From Whalleya microplaca (taxonomy: Eukaryota > Ascomycota > Sordariomycetes > Xylariales > Xylariaceae): a stretch of DNA of 64,000 nucleotides. The notes beneath the pieces are model-generated. The model did no database searches and was not told where the DNA came from. It worked only from the letters and a program-made list of their open reading frames with translations. The stretch lies in the NCBI GenBank assembly GCA_022497155.1, contig MU385711.1, positions 186,001 through 250,000 on the forward strand. Direction: 5' to 3'. Positions within the stretch are counted from its first letter, which is position 1. Every line of letters starts with the position of its first letter. A program made the translations under genes and the position numbers. This document shows, piece by piece, positions 37,337-49,157 of the stretch.

Positions 37337-39598
37337 TGCTTCGTTTCTATGATGATGGGCGTTTAAGTTGAGGCTTCAATGAGGTGTCTCATGGAGGAGG
37401 TAAGTCATGCTCTTTATACACATATATATCAGCGATAACATTGTATAAGTGGGGGGCAGTTTGCTGTTAGTCTCCGTGTTACGTGGTAATGAGACTTTTC
37501 CGTATCAATTCACAGGTGTGGATATTATATAAATATCAATACAGTAGTGGCATTCTCACAAATGAGGCCGGTCACAAAAGAAGATAGAGTAGCCTTTCAA
37601 AGTTGAATATGTAACGTCCTGAAGTCCCGTGATGCATGTTCGACGGATGTTTCCAGAGCTATAGAGCAATCGGCATGGTGTTGAAGTGTGTAGATAAGGC
37701 TACTGCGTATCACATAGTTACACTTGCCGCGGATGGTAAAGCATACCCAAATTATATCCGCAATAGCTCCGCTGATAGACTATATCGATACCACCTTATA
37801 TATCTAAACCGAGCATGCCACATTTCTTACATGAATCACGAGGCCCGAAAATCAGTAGTGACGATGTCGTTCACCCTCGGCTTGATCCCATCATGATTTC
37901 TTAGTCTACGTGGCTGGAGATGATTTCCTTTGCCGCATTATCCGCGACTGCAATGCATTCAAATAGTCGGAGTGTTGATAGACTCTAACTACTTCTAATC
38001 TGGTCCTTCCAATAGTGGATGAAGAGAGTTATAGTCACCTCGCCATTGCATAGTCCTATACATCCATAATCAAACCAAGAGTGATTTTCTTGACCACAGG
38101 AGTAATTCTGTAATGCTAGCATATATAAATCATCTACACAGGTGGCTAGATGTTGAAATAGAACTCAATTCAAGTTATTTCTACGTACATCTCCTTATTT
38201 GACTGAGTGACATTGCATCCCTTGAACCCATATCTCTGGACTGTAAATCTCTACTCAAAGGATATGCTCCTATAAGTTCCGACTCACGCGATAATCGAAA
38301 CTCCTCGATACTATATTCACAGTATAACAAAAGCCTGAAAGCTGATCTATTCCGTTTATCATCGCGTTCCACCAAGATTCCCTCTCGTAACTACGGCATT
38401 TGACTACGGGATCTTCAAGACGTATGTAATAACTGACAGATCTCGTTAGTCGAAGTGGTGGCACCGATGGAGGTGGGTAACTGGTTCTCCGAAGGGGTTA
38501 CCCCAAGGCCCCGGAGTTCTTGGCAGTGAACCAGCCACCAGGTTACAGACTCACTACCGCATCACATAATACTCAACGTCGATGGCATCGGAGAAGTCTA
38601 CAAATGTGCAACTCCTCTCGCGCTAGGCGCACGTATGAGACCGCGCGGCGTGCGGACTAATCTCATAAGGCCTAGGAACGGCGATCGTGATCCTAATTAA
38701 CCTGTTATAGCAGGAGCGGGAGTCTTGCAGTACGTCATCTTGATACTGATGTCTCTCTGTCTCAATGGTCATGCCATTTGCCGTTCACGGCCTACAACAC
38801 TAGGTTAGTTTCCTGTCTCCTTATGAAATATTTGCTCGAGTTTCTATTAATTTTAGGCTGCAACTTGTTGAGCCAAACGAACGCATCGGCACCACTGGCC
38901 GGGTAACCCCGACAACAATGTGGATATTTATAGATCGTACTAGGTAGTAGGGAGAATGGAGACGGTATGATAGACGAGAACCGCAGATCTGTATTGAGAA
39001 AACTCGGTCAAGAGTTACGACAAGAGTAAAGACGAAGCATGAGAGACACAACTTTCTTATAAGTTAGCTGACTAGAATCGAAGCCTGGGCATCACAGAGA
39101 GCTGTGAAGTACCATCATGAGATACGAAGTGAGTTGTAGATCAGTCCGTCTTCTTACTAGTAGCCAGCCACAAGCACTAATTTCACAAGCGTGCACACTT
39201 GTGTGTACCTCCAGGGCGCTGCTCAATGGCGTTGAATGGTGCCCGCAGAAGGATTCAAATGGATCATGGATCACGAACCAGGATCAGTTGCGGCTGTACT
39301 TTGTAAAGCAGTGTGCAGCGCCTCACTGGTGCCTTCTCATAATAATAAGCAAAAAATGATGGCTCCGTGCGCTGTCAATAATTTCCTTTTTGCACCATTC
39401 CCATCTCATTTCCTACGCGTTCTGAGCAGCCCGGGTCCGATGTCCGAATTTCGCTTGTTGTATGGCATATGGCATGACGAAGCGGAAGCACAATCGTGAA
39501 CATCGCCATCTCTTTGAGCGCTCTAGATAAAGTCAAAGCGAGTGAGTGAGTGAGTTCATTGGGAACTCGGTTGCGAGTCGTGATATCGTGGGAAAGAC
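37337..39598. other. Intergenic region
   Basis: No supported gene; all open frames are under 100 codons and unrecognised. A GAGT-type short repeat (about 39539-39555) lies just before the LITAF-like gene. Confidence 0.5.
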
Positions 39599-40597
39599 AT
39601 GCCCGTATCTCCCAGTCCTCCAACGCAATCGCCCGATCAGATGGCCACCTCGCCCGCGCCCGCGTCGCCGGAGTCAACTTGGCGACCGAATCTTTCGTCG
39701 CCTCCGGATATCAAAATCACGGCGGCCACCCCAATCGACGGACGGCCCGAGACGCCTCCCGAAGAGAAGATCATGTAGGTTCAAGCTCCTAATTTCCCAG
39801 CTGGGGTGACGTTGGCGCTAAGTATCAATGCGTTGGGGTAGATTCAATAGTGTGGACCGTGATAATCTACCAGAGCTCGTCACGGACGATACTCGACCCG
39901 GCAGTGCGAGAGGAGACATGGTCGCACCGTCGCCGTCAACATCACCATCACCGAAGCCTGAGACGACTAGCAAGCACGATTCCCGGCGGTACAGCGAGGC
40001 CACATTGCCGGAGGCGGTAAAACAGGACGTAATTGTTCCTGATGTTGTCGAGGAAGCGCCAGCGCTGCCTCCGCGGAATGAGAAGCTCTTGAGTACGGAT
40101 AACCTCGCCGAGGGCTACAGGCCAAACACACAGGCGATGTTGGTTGCGGAGGGGGGAAGAAACACAGTTACGCCGTTGCATCTGCTCGGTGATCAGCCCG
40201 ACACGATTGATTGTCCCTTCTGCCAGTATCGCGTGGTAACGAGGGTAGAGAGAGTAGCGTCCCGGATGACAAAGTATGACTGACCATTGCTAATACACGA
40301 CCCACGTATTAGGATTGCTTTACTGACTTTTCACTTCTACTTAGAATCGCTGGTGCTATTTGCTTTTTCACGACCGTCATCGGCACTTGTGTTCCGTGCT
40401 GGGCGAAGTGGTATTACGACATCGATCAGTACTGCGGCAACTGTGACCGGAAGGTCACGCACCGGGGTTACGCTGACCAGTCCAACGTGGTCTACGGCAC
40501 GCCAGAGCATCTTCGCCAAGTGTCTCGATTTCCGCCAGCGCCTCACCTAGAAGAGCAACTAGTGCCGGGACCGGAAAAAAAGAGCAAACGGAAGTAA
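39599..40597 (+). CDS. LITAF-like zinc-ribbon membrane protein
   Basis: Exons 39599-39774, 39842-40273 and 40345-40597 (introns 67 and 71 bp), 286 residues. A long Pro/Ser-rich disordered region, with PSPSTSPSPKPE and an acidic patch, is followed by a LITAF domain: first zinc knuckle CPFC (C183, C186), a Cys-rich hydrophobic segment IAGAICFFTTVIGTCVPCWA (204-223) and second knuckle CGNC (C233, C236). In animals LITAF/SIMPLE proteins bind endosomal or lysosomal membranes by inserting this hydrophobic segment from the cytosolic side; the same is likely here, function in fungi being poorly defined. The tail is Lys-rich. The first intron uses the TAG ending at 39841, the only nearby acceptor that restores frame. 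An alternative acceptor at 39800 fails. Confidence 0.87.
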
Positions 40598-41476
40598 TTG
40601 GTTCGAACACATCATGAGGAGGGAACCTATATGTACATGATCAGAGGTGATTACACAGCAGCGCCATAGAACGATACCCAATGTATTATCAATACCTCTC
40701 GTTTGTTATTAATGATGCAGCTACTTGCGGAATCAAGTATTCATCAATGTCACGCCCGGACGAGTATAACGACTGCTGGCGAAACAGCGGTTCCAAGCAA
40801 TTTGTAAATAGGGTTGAAACTGGATTGGCTACAGTTGGAATGAGGCCGAACAATACTATGACCTATGAGAATAGTGTCATGGTAGTACGCGCGGGAGTCA
40901 GAGGCATCACAGAACTCCTTCATCTCTACAAGCAATCTAAAGCCAATATATTGGAAGTCTGCGGTTGGGACGTGGATATAAGAAACGGAGCTCAACGTTG
41001 ACGGACGAGGCGGCTATGTTATACGACGATGAGCGTGTAGTTTCCTTACAAGCTGTGTCAGGTGGTGGGTGAGTTTCCTTGGAGCCACGGTCCCCCTTAC
41101 AGAATTAAAAGACTTAACGCTCATAGTTGTTTGTCAGCATCATTACCATGACTTTCAATGAATATACATGTGCGCATAGCACCTGAGCTATATGCAACAC
41201 CACTGGGTGGATGCTCCCTCATCAGTTGAAACTGAGAATTGCACATCACCATGGTCATATTATCGAGTCACAGGCAGTAATTTCACGTCTAGCATCCACC
41301 TACCTGTTTGGTGGCATAAAAAAGGCACGGCAGGAAAAGGGTATAATGCATATCTCTAAGGAGCTTCGTGATAATGAACACTCATGCTTCACCGGACCTC
41401 AAGTTGACGCATCGCCCGAGATCGAAGACATAGTGAAGCGATTGAGCAACAACTAGTTGCCTGCTATTGTAGTCTG
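40598..41476. other. Intergenic region, LITAF-like gene to sam35 3' end
   Basis: 880 bases between convergent genes. Open frames 40681-41001 and 41211-41456 show no signatures. Confidence 0.5.
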
Positions 41477-42428
41477 TTAACCCCAACATTTCCGCAATAT
41501 CCTAGCTCGATGCTTGGCTAGATTTGGGAATTCTGTCAAGATGTCTGCCAGCCTTCGATCCTCCCATGCCAGTTTGTCATCTAGTATGAGATGGGTGTAA
41601 GCGAACACCGTCGCATCAAATAGACTTGGATCCGGACTGTCGAAAAACCAGGGTTCCGAGCCTAATACGGTCGACAGCGCCTCGAAAGCCTCTCGCGCTC
41701 CTTTATATAAAGCTCTTGAATCCACCGTTCGTGTACCCGTGGACCTTAATATCTCCGCTTCTGCGGCGTGACGCAATTGGTATAATACGCTCGCCCGGAC
41801 AACTTGTGACGTAGAAACTGGCGCGACGTAAAGGTGTGAAAGGAGAGCGGAATTCGGCTGGGACAGGTACAAGGAATGGAGCCATGCGTTTCGTATTCTG
41901 TGATCAAGCAGTGATTCGTATGCCTCTAGCCTTGAACTCCGGACTTCTGGCGTGTTGAATGTTCCCTTTTCGATGGCATACTGTTCGAGTTTATTGGACG
42001 GTATGGGCCTGTGCGACGTAGGGCCATTGGGTGTCGACGGGGGAAGGAGGAAGGGCAATGCGCCTGTGGGCGAGGCATGGTTGCTTGAAGGTGTCACTCG
42101 AAACTTGACCCCCGCAAGCTTGAGGAAGGTCTGTGATGAAAGTCAACCTCTAAGGACTCGGCGCACGATGTTGACGCTTATGACATACTTGCCACTTCAG
42201 ACAAGATGGGTTGAAGCTTGGCAAGCCTCTCAGGGCATCCTGGTCTGATATGAAGACGTAGAGGGTTGGGACATCTCTAGCACTAGGCGAGCGAGCAGGA
42301 AGCTCGTTTGGAGGGTATGTCAAGAGAGGAAACGTCTTGAACAATCGCGCTAGCGGAGCTGGAATAGTAAACCAGCCTGACGTGTTAGACGGTCTTCGAT
42401 TAGTCGCCTCGGTCCTTTCTGGCGGCAT
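41477..42428 (-). CDS. sam35: Mitochondrial sorting and assembly machinery subunit Sam35 (Tob38)
   Basis: Peripheral outer-membrane subunit of the SAM/TOB complex that recognises the beta-signal of barrel proteins. Exon 1 is 42189-42428, exon 2 is 41477-42130, intron 42131-42188 (58 bp); 297 residues. The segment IPAPLARLFKTFPLLTYPPNELP near the N terminus resembles the yeast Sam35 start (a PxPxxRxFxTFPLxTY pattern). The GST/metaxin-like fold is suggested by PTLYVFISDQDALRG, NPSCLKWQ|TFLKLAG across the splice, SPTGALPFLLPP, and the late DPSLFDATVFAYTHLIL helix typical of metaxin C-domains. Sam37/Tom37 is the alternative within the same superfamily, but the N-terminal motif favours Sam35. Confidence 0.85.
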
Positions 42429-44788
42429 GATAAAAAATTGCTGTACACGGCCGAGAGTAAAACACCAACCGTTCGTTCAATTGCAGCTCTGTATAAGCCG
42501 CGGGAGTGCTCCCAGATCCGCCTGTACTTTGTCTACCGGCGTATTAGCGATGAAATCATCTACGACAAGAAATCTCTCCCGCAGAGCAAGAACCAGAGCT
42601 ACTCACCAGTGCGGCACAAAGTCAGAAGAGTAATAAGCCGAGCTTTAGAGCGCTATCGATAAGATGATGACCATGGAATTGTGGGACTCGCTAAAGATAT
42701 ATTCATGTTTATTTTAAGCCATACGTAGTGGCTAAAGTGTGGCTGAGCTAGAGTGGCTTGTACTCCAGGCATGAATAGATGTATGTATATGTCAGATAAA
42801 TTGGAGTATCGGGATTCCATTCCAAGTCCGACGACAAGTTACCTAATGTATGTAGTGTCCCACCTAGTTTGTATAAAACATACAACAATTTGTCCTTCAG
42901 CTTTAGATAAAACCCTTATTAGACAATTATTATTCTACAACATAGAATAAGTGATAATTGTGGCTATTACGCTACCATGTTTTAGCCTCACTATCATCAC
43001 CCTCCTTTGGCTTAGATACAATAACATACCTACCAAGCCGCAGATTATAGAAAGTCTGATAGTAATGTATGAGCTGAACCCATATCAAAAGAGAATGAAT
43101 AAAAATCAGAGAACCTTAAATAATCAGACATATTTAAATCAAATATACTATTGTTATACATATTAATACGAATGTTGAAATACCTACCGTTTGAGTGGCA
43201 ACAGTAGATGTCGGCGATTTTAATTGTGCCTACCAAGCTGCTGGGCTGACAGCGCCCGCCAGATGGGTATGGCAATTTAGTCCTGGGAAGTGATATATCA
43301 TATGATTGCGTCCACCAACTAAGTTGGATAGAGCTAACCTATGACTAACATCGCTACAGTACTAAGTCGCAGCTGTTTAATGGGTGCAGATGCATTGAGG
43401 TGTTTGGCAGTCCCTCCGCGTAGAGGTGTGTCTCGTGTGAATATATCCTACACTATGTGAACGAAACCTCTGGTTTGCTTAAAGCAGTTGGGTAAATAAA
43501 AACTATCTGCAGTCTACCGACATTTTCTGCTCCAACATAAGCGGCATCACATGCCAGACAAACATTTCGCATGTTAGAAGCTCCGAGGCTCTAAAATCAT
43601 TTGGAGCCCCCTATCGGCTTGGCACTATCAAGAACAACACTGAAGTACATACATAACGCTACGCTGAACTACAGGTAAACAGTTCATATATTGTTTGCAA
43701 GGCGGGTAATTGCAACCAAGTGGCTCATAACAGTTTGAGTTTATTATAGCATTGATACCTAGCACGGATATAGTTTTTTTTGAATGTGGCAACCCTTTTT
43801 TCTAGATGAGTTTGGGAATCCCCTTATTGCCACTTCTATACGCAGATGTACAATGAACATGATCTAGTCATACATTAACAAGTGAACGAGTCCAACAAAT
43901 ACACCAAATATGTGCCCACCCAGGTCGGAATACCTGGTAATTACTCACAGATGTACTTTCATGTCCTGAGAAGCGTTGTTTGTGATACATTGTGCATATA
44001 CGATATTTTACACTCATTGATGTTGGAATGTTTATTGATTTGAGAAAGTTTGGATAAGCGTACGGGTTAGGTAGGCAGTCACCAGATGTAGGTATATTGA
44101 TGTGTCTGATTTCATATGATCAAGAATGACCAACTTTTCCCCACTGCCCTATTATTATATGTATACTTCATGACATTCTTTATTCATGTGTGCTTCTGCA
44201 TCCGGAAAGCGGGTGTTATCATTTTCCAACATCTCGTCGGTATACCCCGAGACTGAAGAAGGTGACTGAAGAAAGGCGATTGAAGAAGACCGATTTCTAA
44301 CATTGATTGCATCTAATCACACACTGCATTGCGGCATCGCTAGAATTATGGCAATCACTACACTATACCTCGGTCATTCTGACAGTCATCCAACGCCGCT
44401 TCTAACTGATTCTTTTTGCCCAACGGCCTCTGCCCAGGCTTACATCGTGCCGGGTTCATCCATACCTCTGACTACACGAAGAACAGCCATACCATTTTGT
44501 TGGTACTAGAATGAGTCAGTCCATGTGTGTTTGACTACGAGAGAAAGAAACCGGGTGACTTGATGGGAATTGCCTTCGACCTGGGCATGACCCAATGTTA
44601 GTTGCCTGCCATTACCATGTGGAGAATAACTCTTTTTAACACAAACAGCTTTTCCCATGTAGTCAAGAGTATTTAGATAGCTACTAGAAGCCTCTGTATA
44701 AGATGAAGATTCGTAGGCTGATCTGACATCGTTTTCCTCCTCATTCGCTCTGCTCTCCTTTCCATCGTACTATCTGACACGAGCAACA
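42429..44788. other. AT-rich intergenic region
   Basis: 2.4 kb without a supported gene. A degenerate 13-14-bp tandem repeat (GACTGAAGAAG-like, three copies) lies at 44250-44289. Confidence 0.5.
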
Positions 44789-45772
44789 ATGGCATTAGTA
44801 CGCAAGCCAAACACAGAGGTGTTTGCCTGGGACACCCATGACGATAGGAGAAGAGAAGAGTATGAAAAGATCGCGAGGTATATCGACGATTATGCGCAGT
44901 CGAATAAGACACCTGATGAAGGTGCCAGATGGCTCGAGGAATGCCATGTTCATCTCGGTCGTGGCATCGTACAGTATATCGTCCTTGCCATGTTCAAGAA
45001 CCCAACCAAACTCAACAAGTTGCTTCTTCTCCTTGGCTTTTTCGAGTCACTCTACGATCCGAAAATGCTACAACACGCCAAAGATCATAGGGACCCTTCT
45101 GGCGACTCTTCCAAGGTAATTTCGAAGTATGATTGCCCTAGGGCCCTCAGATTATTATGTTGTAAGTTGTAGAAGAGATACGCTTCCATTGTATAAATGC
45201 AGTGTTAACATGACACAGCTATGCCCCTGAGTGATCTAGACAATTTCCCCCCTCCTAGACCTGGGGATGTTCCTAGAGCTGCCACTGCAAGGGCACACAG
45301 CATCGAAGCTATAGTCGAAGGGGTAACACAGATTGAATCCGGCTTGATTCAAAATGGCCTGCTCTACGACCTCAGGAGATTAAATCCGGTACTCCTTGAT
45401 GAAGCCTTCTATGATTATGCTCGTCGTTTGGTACAAAAGAAGGAAACCCCATACCTGATCTGGCCTAAGGGTAACTCGAAGTTCTTAGGGTGGTTCGAGG
45501 ACACGCTGGAGGAAAATAACGAGAAAATGGAAATTCTGAAGGAGGCCGTGGCCATTTTGAAGAAGGAAGGGGAAGAACAACAAGCGAGTGAGGCTGCACG
45601 GGAGAGAAAAAAAAGGCAAGCAGAGGTACGTTTATGGAGCAAATGGATATGCATCCAGTTAATACGCTGCTTTTCCTTGGTTAATGGCGGCTTTCAATTT
45701 TTGAGTTGGGTAGGGGGTTTTAATCTTCGGGGCTTCTGATTTTTGCATTGCTTTCAGGTTGGTTTACAATGA
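44789..45772 (+). CDS. Hypothetical protein of unrecognised family
   Basis: Not recognised. Exon 1 is 44789-45161 and exon 2 starts at 45219 (57-bp intron with GTAAGT..ACACAG). Two endings are possible. With an intron 45626-45757 (GTACGT..TTTCAG) the last exon adds VGLQ and stops at 45772, giving 264 residues. Read through, the frame stops at 45739 with a hydrophobic tail, giving 297 residues. The spliced form is preferred because the tail after KKRQAE changes abruptly in character. The protein is mostly helical and charged, with LGRGIVQYIVLAMF and KLNKLLLLLGFFE as the only hydrophobic patches and a Lys/Glu-rich helix near the C terminus (EAVAILKKEGEEQQ). No signal peptide or clear membrane span. 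The composition is coding-like and splice phase is consistent. Confidence 0.62.
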
Positions 45773-48700
45773 CTGAGCTACCAATATTTTCATTCTTGTT
45801 CTCGGCCAGCTATACACTCCTTATAATGGAACTCAGGTTATTTCTTTTGTTAGTACTGCATTAGATTATGCTCGCTATTATCACTTCGTTTAGACAAGCA
45901 ATTGATCAAATTGATATGACTGCTTAGAACACAACTTGTCATATGCAAAGATGTACACCTTGGAAGTAAGGGGGCTCTACTGACGGGCCGACTGTATCTC
46001 CTGATTCTAGTGGATTACCAAGGTAGGTAAGTCGAATTAGACCGAAGATTGGGCGAAGACCCCGACAGTCTGCGTTTCTATGTATGTATATAAAATGCAT
46101 AGCATCTTATCGAGGTTGCCTGACTTGCGCTAGGTAACTTAACGGAGTTTATTGGTGCTAAGGACCAATCTAGTTTTCCTACTATAGTGAACTATCAGAT
46201 ACTGATACCATCGAGAATTGAGAAACACTGTACCAGAATCCGGCACAATATCTCTTCTGGGTCTCATTACCGAGCGCTAAGTAGCCTGCAGCCATCATCT
46301 AGAGTCTTGTCAAATCTGGCATATAATAGTACCAACATGCATCACAGCCCGAAGACCTTCTTGATAATATTAATCATAGACATGATGGCTCGATACATTG
46401 TTGAGTATTTCGCTACCCAGGCACCGGTGTAGGAATTTCCGAAGCAGGGCGACGATCATAACCATTTTCTGCCTGCCAAAAACGCCCCAGGAGTCTGGGG
46501 CGCATTGCGGGGGAGTTCTATTTATTACGTGGGGGTCTCACATAATCGAGAATTCCGTAAAAGAGGGTGGGTCGGGATTCCAGAATCCAACCCTTCCAAC
46601 CATTCTCCATCATCTGTCCATTTCTAGTATTCTACAGCACAAGCGAATATGCCAAATATACCACAGGTCTGACGAGCCTGACGAGACATCGTGACCTGTG
46701 AGACCGCAGACCTACATATGCAATATTCTATAGATTATGTCGCACGACAACAGCAGTACAGTACGCGCTGCCAAGGGACCGAAATAAATCCAAGATTGAA
46801 GATGACAGGAGCTAGAATGGTCCATGTTGTTCGGTTCCCGGGAAGATACCTCGGTGAGTGGGGTATGACAAGCTTAATAGGTATTTAGTAGTCGAGATGG
46901 CAGCACCTGGGAATGGCTTCATCGGTATGCGAGCCGCTCATCCGCCTCCTTACCAGTTGCTTTTTAAGTATTGGGAACGATGAGATCCATTCAGGCACTC
47001 AGACTCTCATCAAGCATACTGAGGCACTAAACCGTCTCTGGTTCATCTGACAACCAATTAACAACGGCTTATGCTGTGCTGTACGATGATGTAAGCCTAT
47101 TCAAGGATGGAGCTATGGGATTAGGACGGCCCAAGGCTGCGAACTTGTCAAGGTTGCAGTCGATCTGGCTGGCTTGCGTGCCATCCACCCTACAGTACAT
47201 CATTGGATTCGGCCGCCTTGCTGTACTTTGGCTTGCCATGTGTGACCCGTGACAGTCACAACTGAGATATATGTATAAGCATACGCAGTATGTCTCATTT
47301 ATTGCTTATTAGCTAAGACGAAGAAGAAGTGGATCAAGCCCGGGAGACAAAAACTAAAACTCGGAATACATAGTCTGGCGGGCGGCGCACTATACTTAAA
47401 TCAACGCAAATGAATGCATCGTGCATCTCATCGTTGGTCTAACTAGGTTAGATAGATGTAAATGCAAAACAGGCTTCGGAGACTCGAGTGGTGTTATCAG
47501 GAATATCTTCGTAGTTCGTTAACTTGATTCCGAAAGAGCCCACTTACTATTTTTTTCGTCCTGTTCGCCGAACGCCGTCTCCGGTAGACTAAACAAGAAC
47601 TAGTCTAATAGGTTCTTTGTCGCCTTCGTTCCATGACCTCAGATTCTACGTTCCACTTGACATGTCCGTCCATCTTATCTTCTCGTCACCGACTTGTTTA
47701 TACCTCATCAATAAAACCCTACCCGGCCCCGATTTTGCCTACCAACTTTGTAACCATTAGTTGGTCCTTTCAGCTGCTATACCATTCACCGGTCATTAGA
47801 CTTCATAAGACTCTCTCTGGCTACCGTAACAGACGAGAAGCAGCTCGCCGCCTAAGGTTGTGAGGTCCGGGTCTCAAATCTATCGATCGAAAGTTTGGAG
47901 ATTGGGGGTCACTTACGCCAGTAAAACTCCATCCACCATCAACCATCCTCGACTCGTCGACGAACCGGAACCATCCAGCTGCCATCACGCCCACACCCCT
48001 GGCACCGCAACCCCTTCACCACCTAGTCCCCATCCCCACGCCTTGTTTTACATGATCCTAGGCTTGTCAGGGAAGGCGGCCACTCAGCCACTTGGAACAC
48101 TTCCCCAACTCTATCCCACTTTCTTTTGCCAAAAAGGAAAGCAACACTCGACAACATTCAGACCATTCACACCCACTGGTCCTCCCTCGATCGACTGATG
48201 CGCTGCGCATCCTGATTACCCTGCTGCTGACCGACAGACCAACCATCACACAATTTCCCCGTCTGACACATCCTACCTCAACTTCCCTCTCTTTCCCTCA
48301 CTCCATCACTTGCGGAGAAAGTTGAATATCAACCGCCGGCCCTCGTACCTATTCGTCCGCACCACCACGCACGACCTTCTCTCTTTACGTCCACCTACAT
48401 AAGAAAACTGCTTAAGCAGTACGGGAAAAGGGAAAAATACACCTGTCGTACGACATCGCACCATCTCGTGTTCGCTATCACAGAGCAAAAAGTGCAGCGC
48501 AAGATCGAGCGGCACGATCTTTGTTGTACGCATTCTCCGACTGCAAGAGGCCGAGCGTCATACATGCAATACGATACATTCACGCATTGTGTCCCGAGTT
48601 TCCATCGCGGAAAATAAGATCCCAGCAGTATTGCGGGAACGTGCCGTCATTGTTTTATTCGCTGTCTCCAGGGTGCACTACTACTGACTGACTATTCACC

Positions 48701-48905
48701 ATCTTTCGCAATCTCGACGAGCGTGCACGCACATAATATAGCACACTCGTATTCACAGGCGAAACTCCTCTTCAAATCTATATATATACAGACACTTACC
48801 CCATCGCCCACGCACATACACCTACCTACTTCAGTAGCGCAGGCACATCAAATAACCAAACAGTACCAAGACTCTACACAACACGCAGCGAAACCAAACG
48901 ACACC
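45773..48905. other. Intergenic region and probable leader of the 83-residue protein gene
   Basis: 45.8-47.6 kb is AT-rich with no supported gene. From about 47640 the plus strand becomes C/T-rich, typical of promoter and leader DNA of a strongly expressed fungal gene. No ATG occurs between about 48567 and the ATG at 48906. Confidence 0.45.
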
Positions 48906-49157
48906 ATGAACGCCCCGATCTCCTCGCCCTCGACGACGCAGCGCCAGCAGGCCTTCACCGGCTCGACGACGTCGGCGTCAACGTCGACGCAGAGCCTGCG
49001 GCACGACTTCGCGGCCGTGGCACCGCCGCCGCCCGTCGCGCAGAAGACCCCCAGCACGGACGCCTTCATCCGGGACCTGAACCTGGTGGCGGAGGCGGCG
49101 AAGCGCGCGCAGATGGCGCTGCTGACGCGGGATCTCGAGGGCGTTGCGCTCTCGTAA
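48906..49157 (+). CDS. Small 83-residue protein of unknown function
   Basis: Single exon, ATG at 48906 in a good context (ACACCATGA), TAA at 49155-49157. Not recognised. The first half is Ser/Thr/Gln-rich and probably disordered. The second half is an amphipathic helix-like block, TDAFIRDLNLVAEAAKRAQ followed by MALLTRDLEGVALS, which looks conserved in style and suits a protein-binding helix. There is no signal peptide or membrane segment. Exon GC is high and third positions favour C/G, unlike the surrounding spacer, which supports real coding. It sits alone behind a long C/T-rich leader and is followed by about 3 kb of non-coding DNA. Confidence 0.7.
   Translation: MNAPISSPSTTQRQQAFTGSTTSASTSTQSLRHDFAAVAPPPPVAQKTPSTDAFIRDLNLVAEAAKRAQMALLTRDLEGVALS

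Noticed and set aside
47860..48198. 112-codon Pro/Ser-rich frame upstream of the 83-residue gene
   Set aside because: It lies in C/T-rich leader DNA; composition explains the residues.
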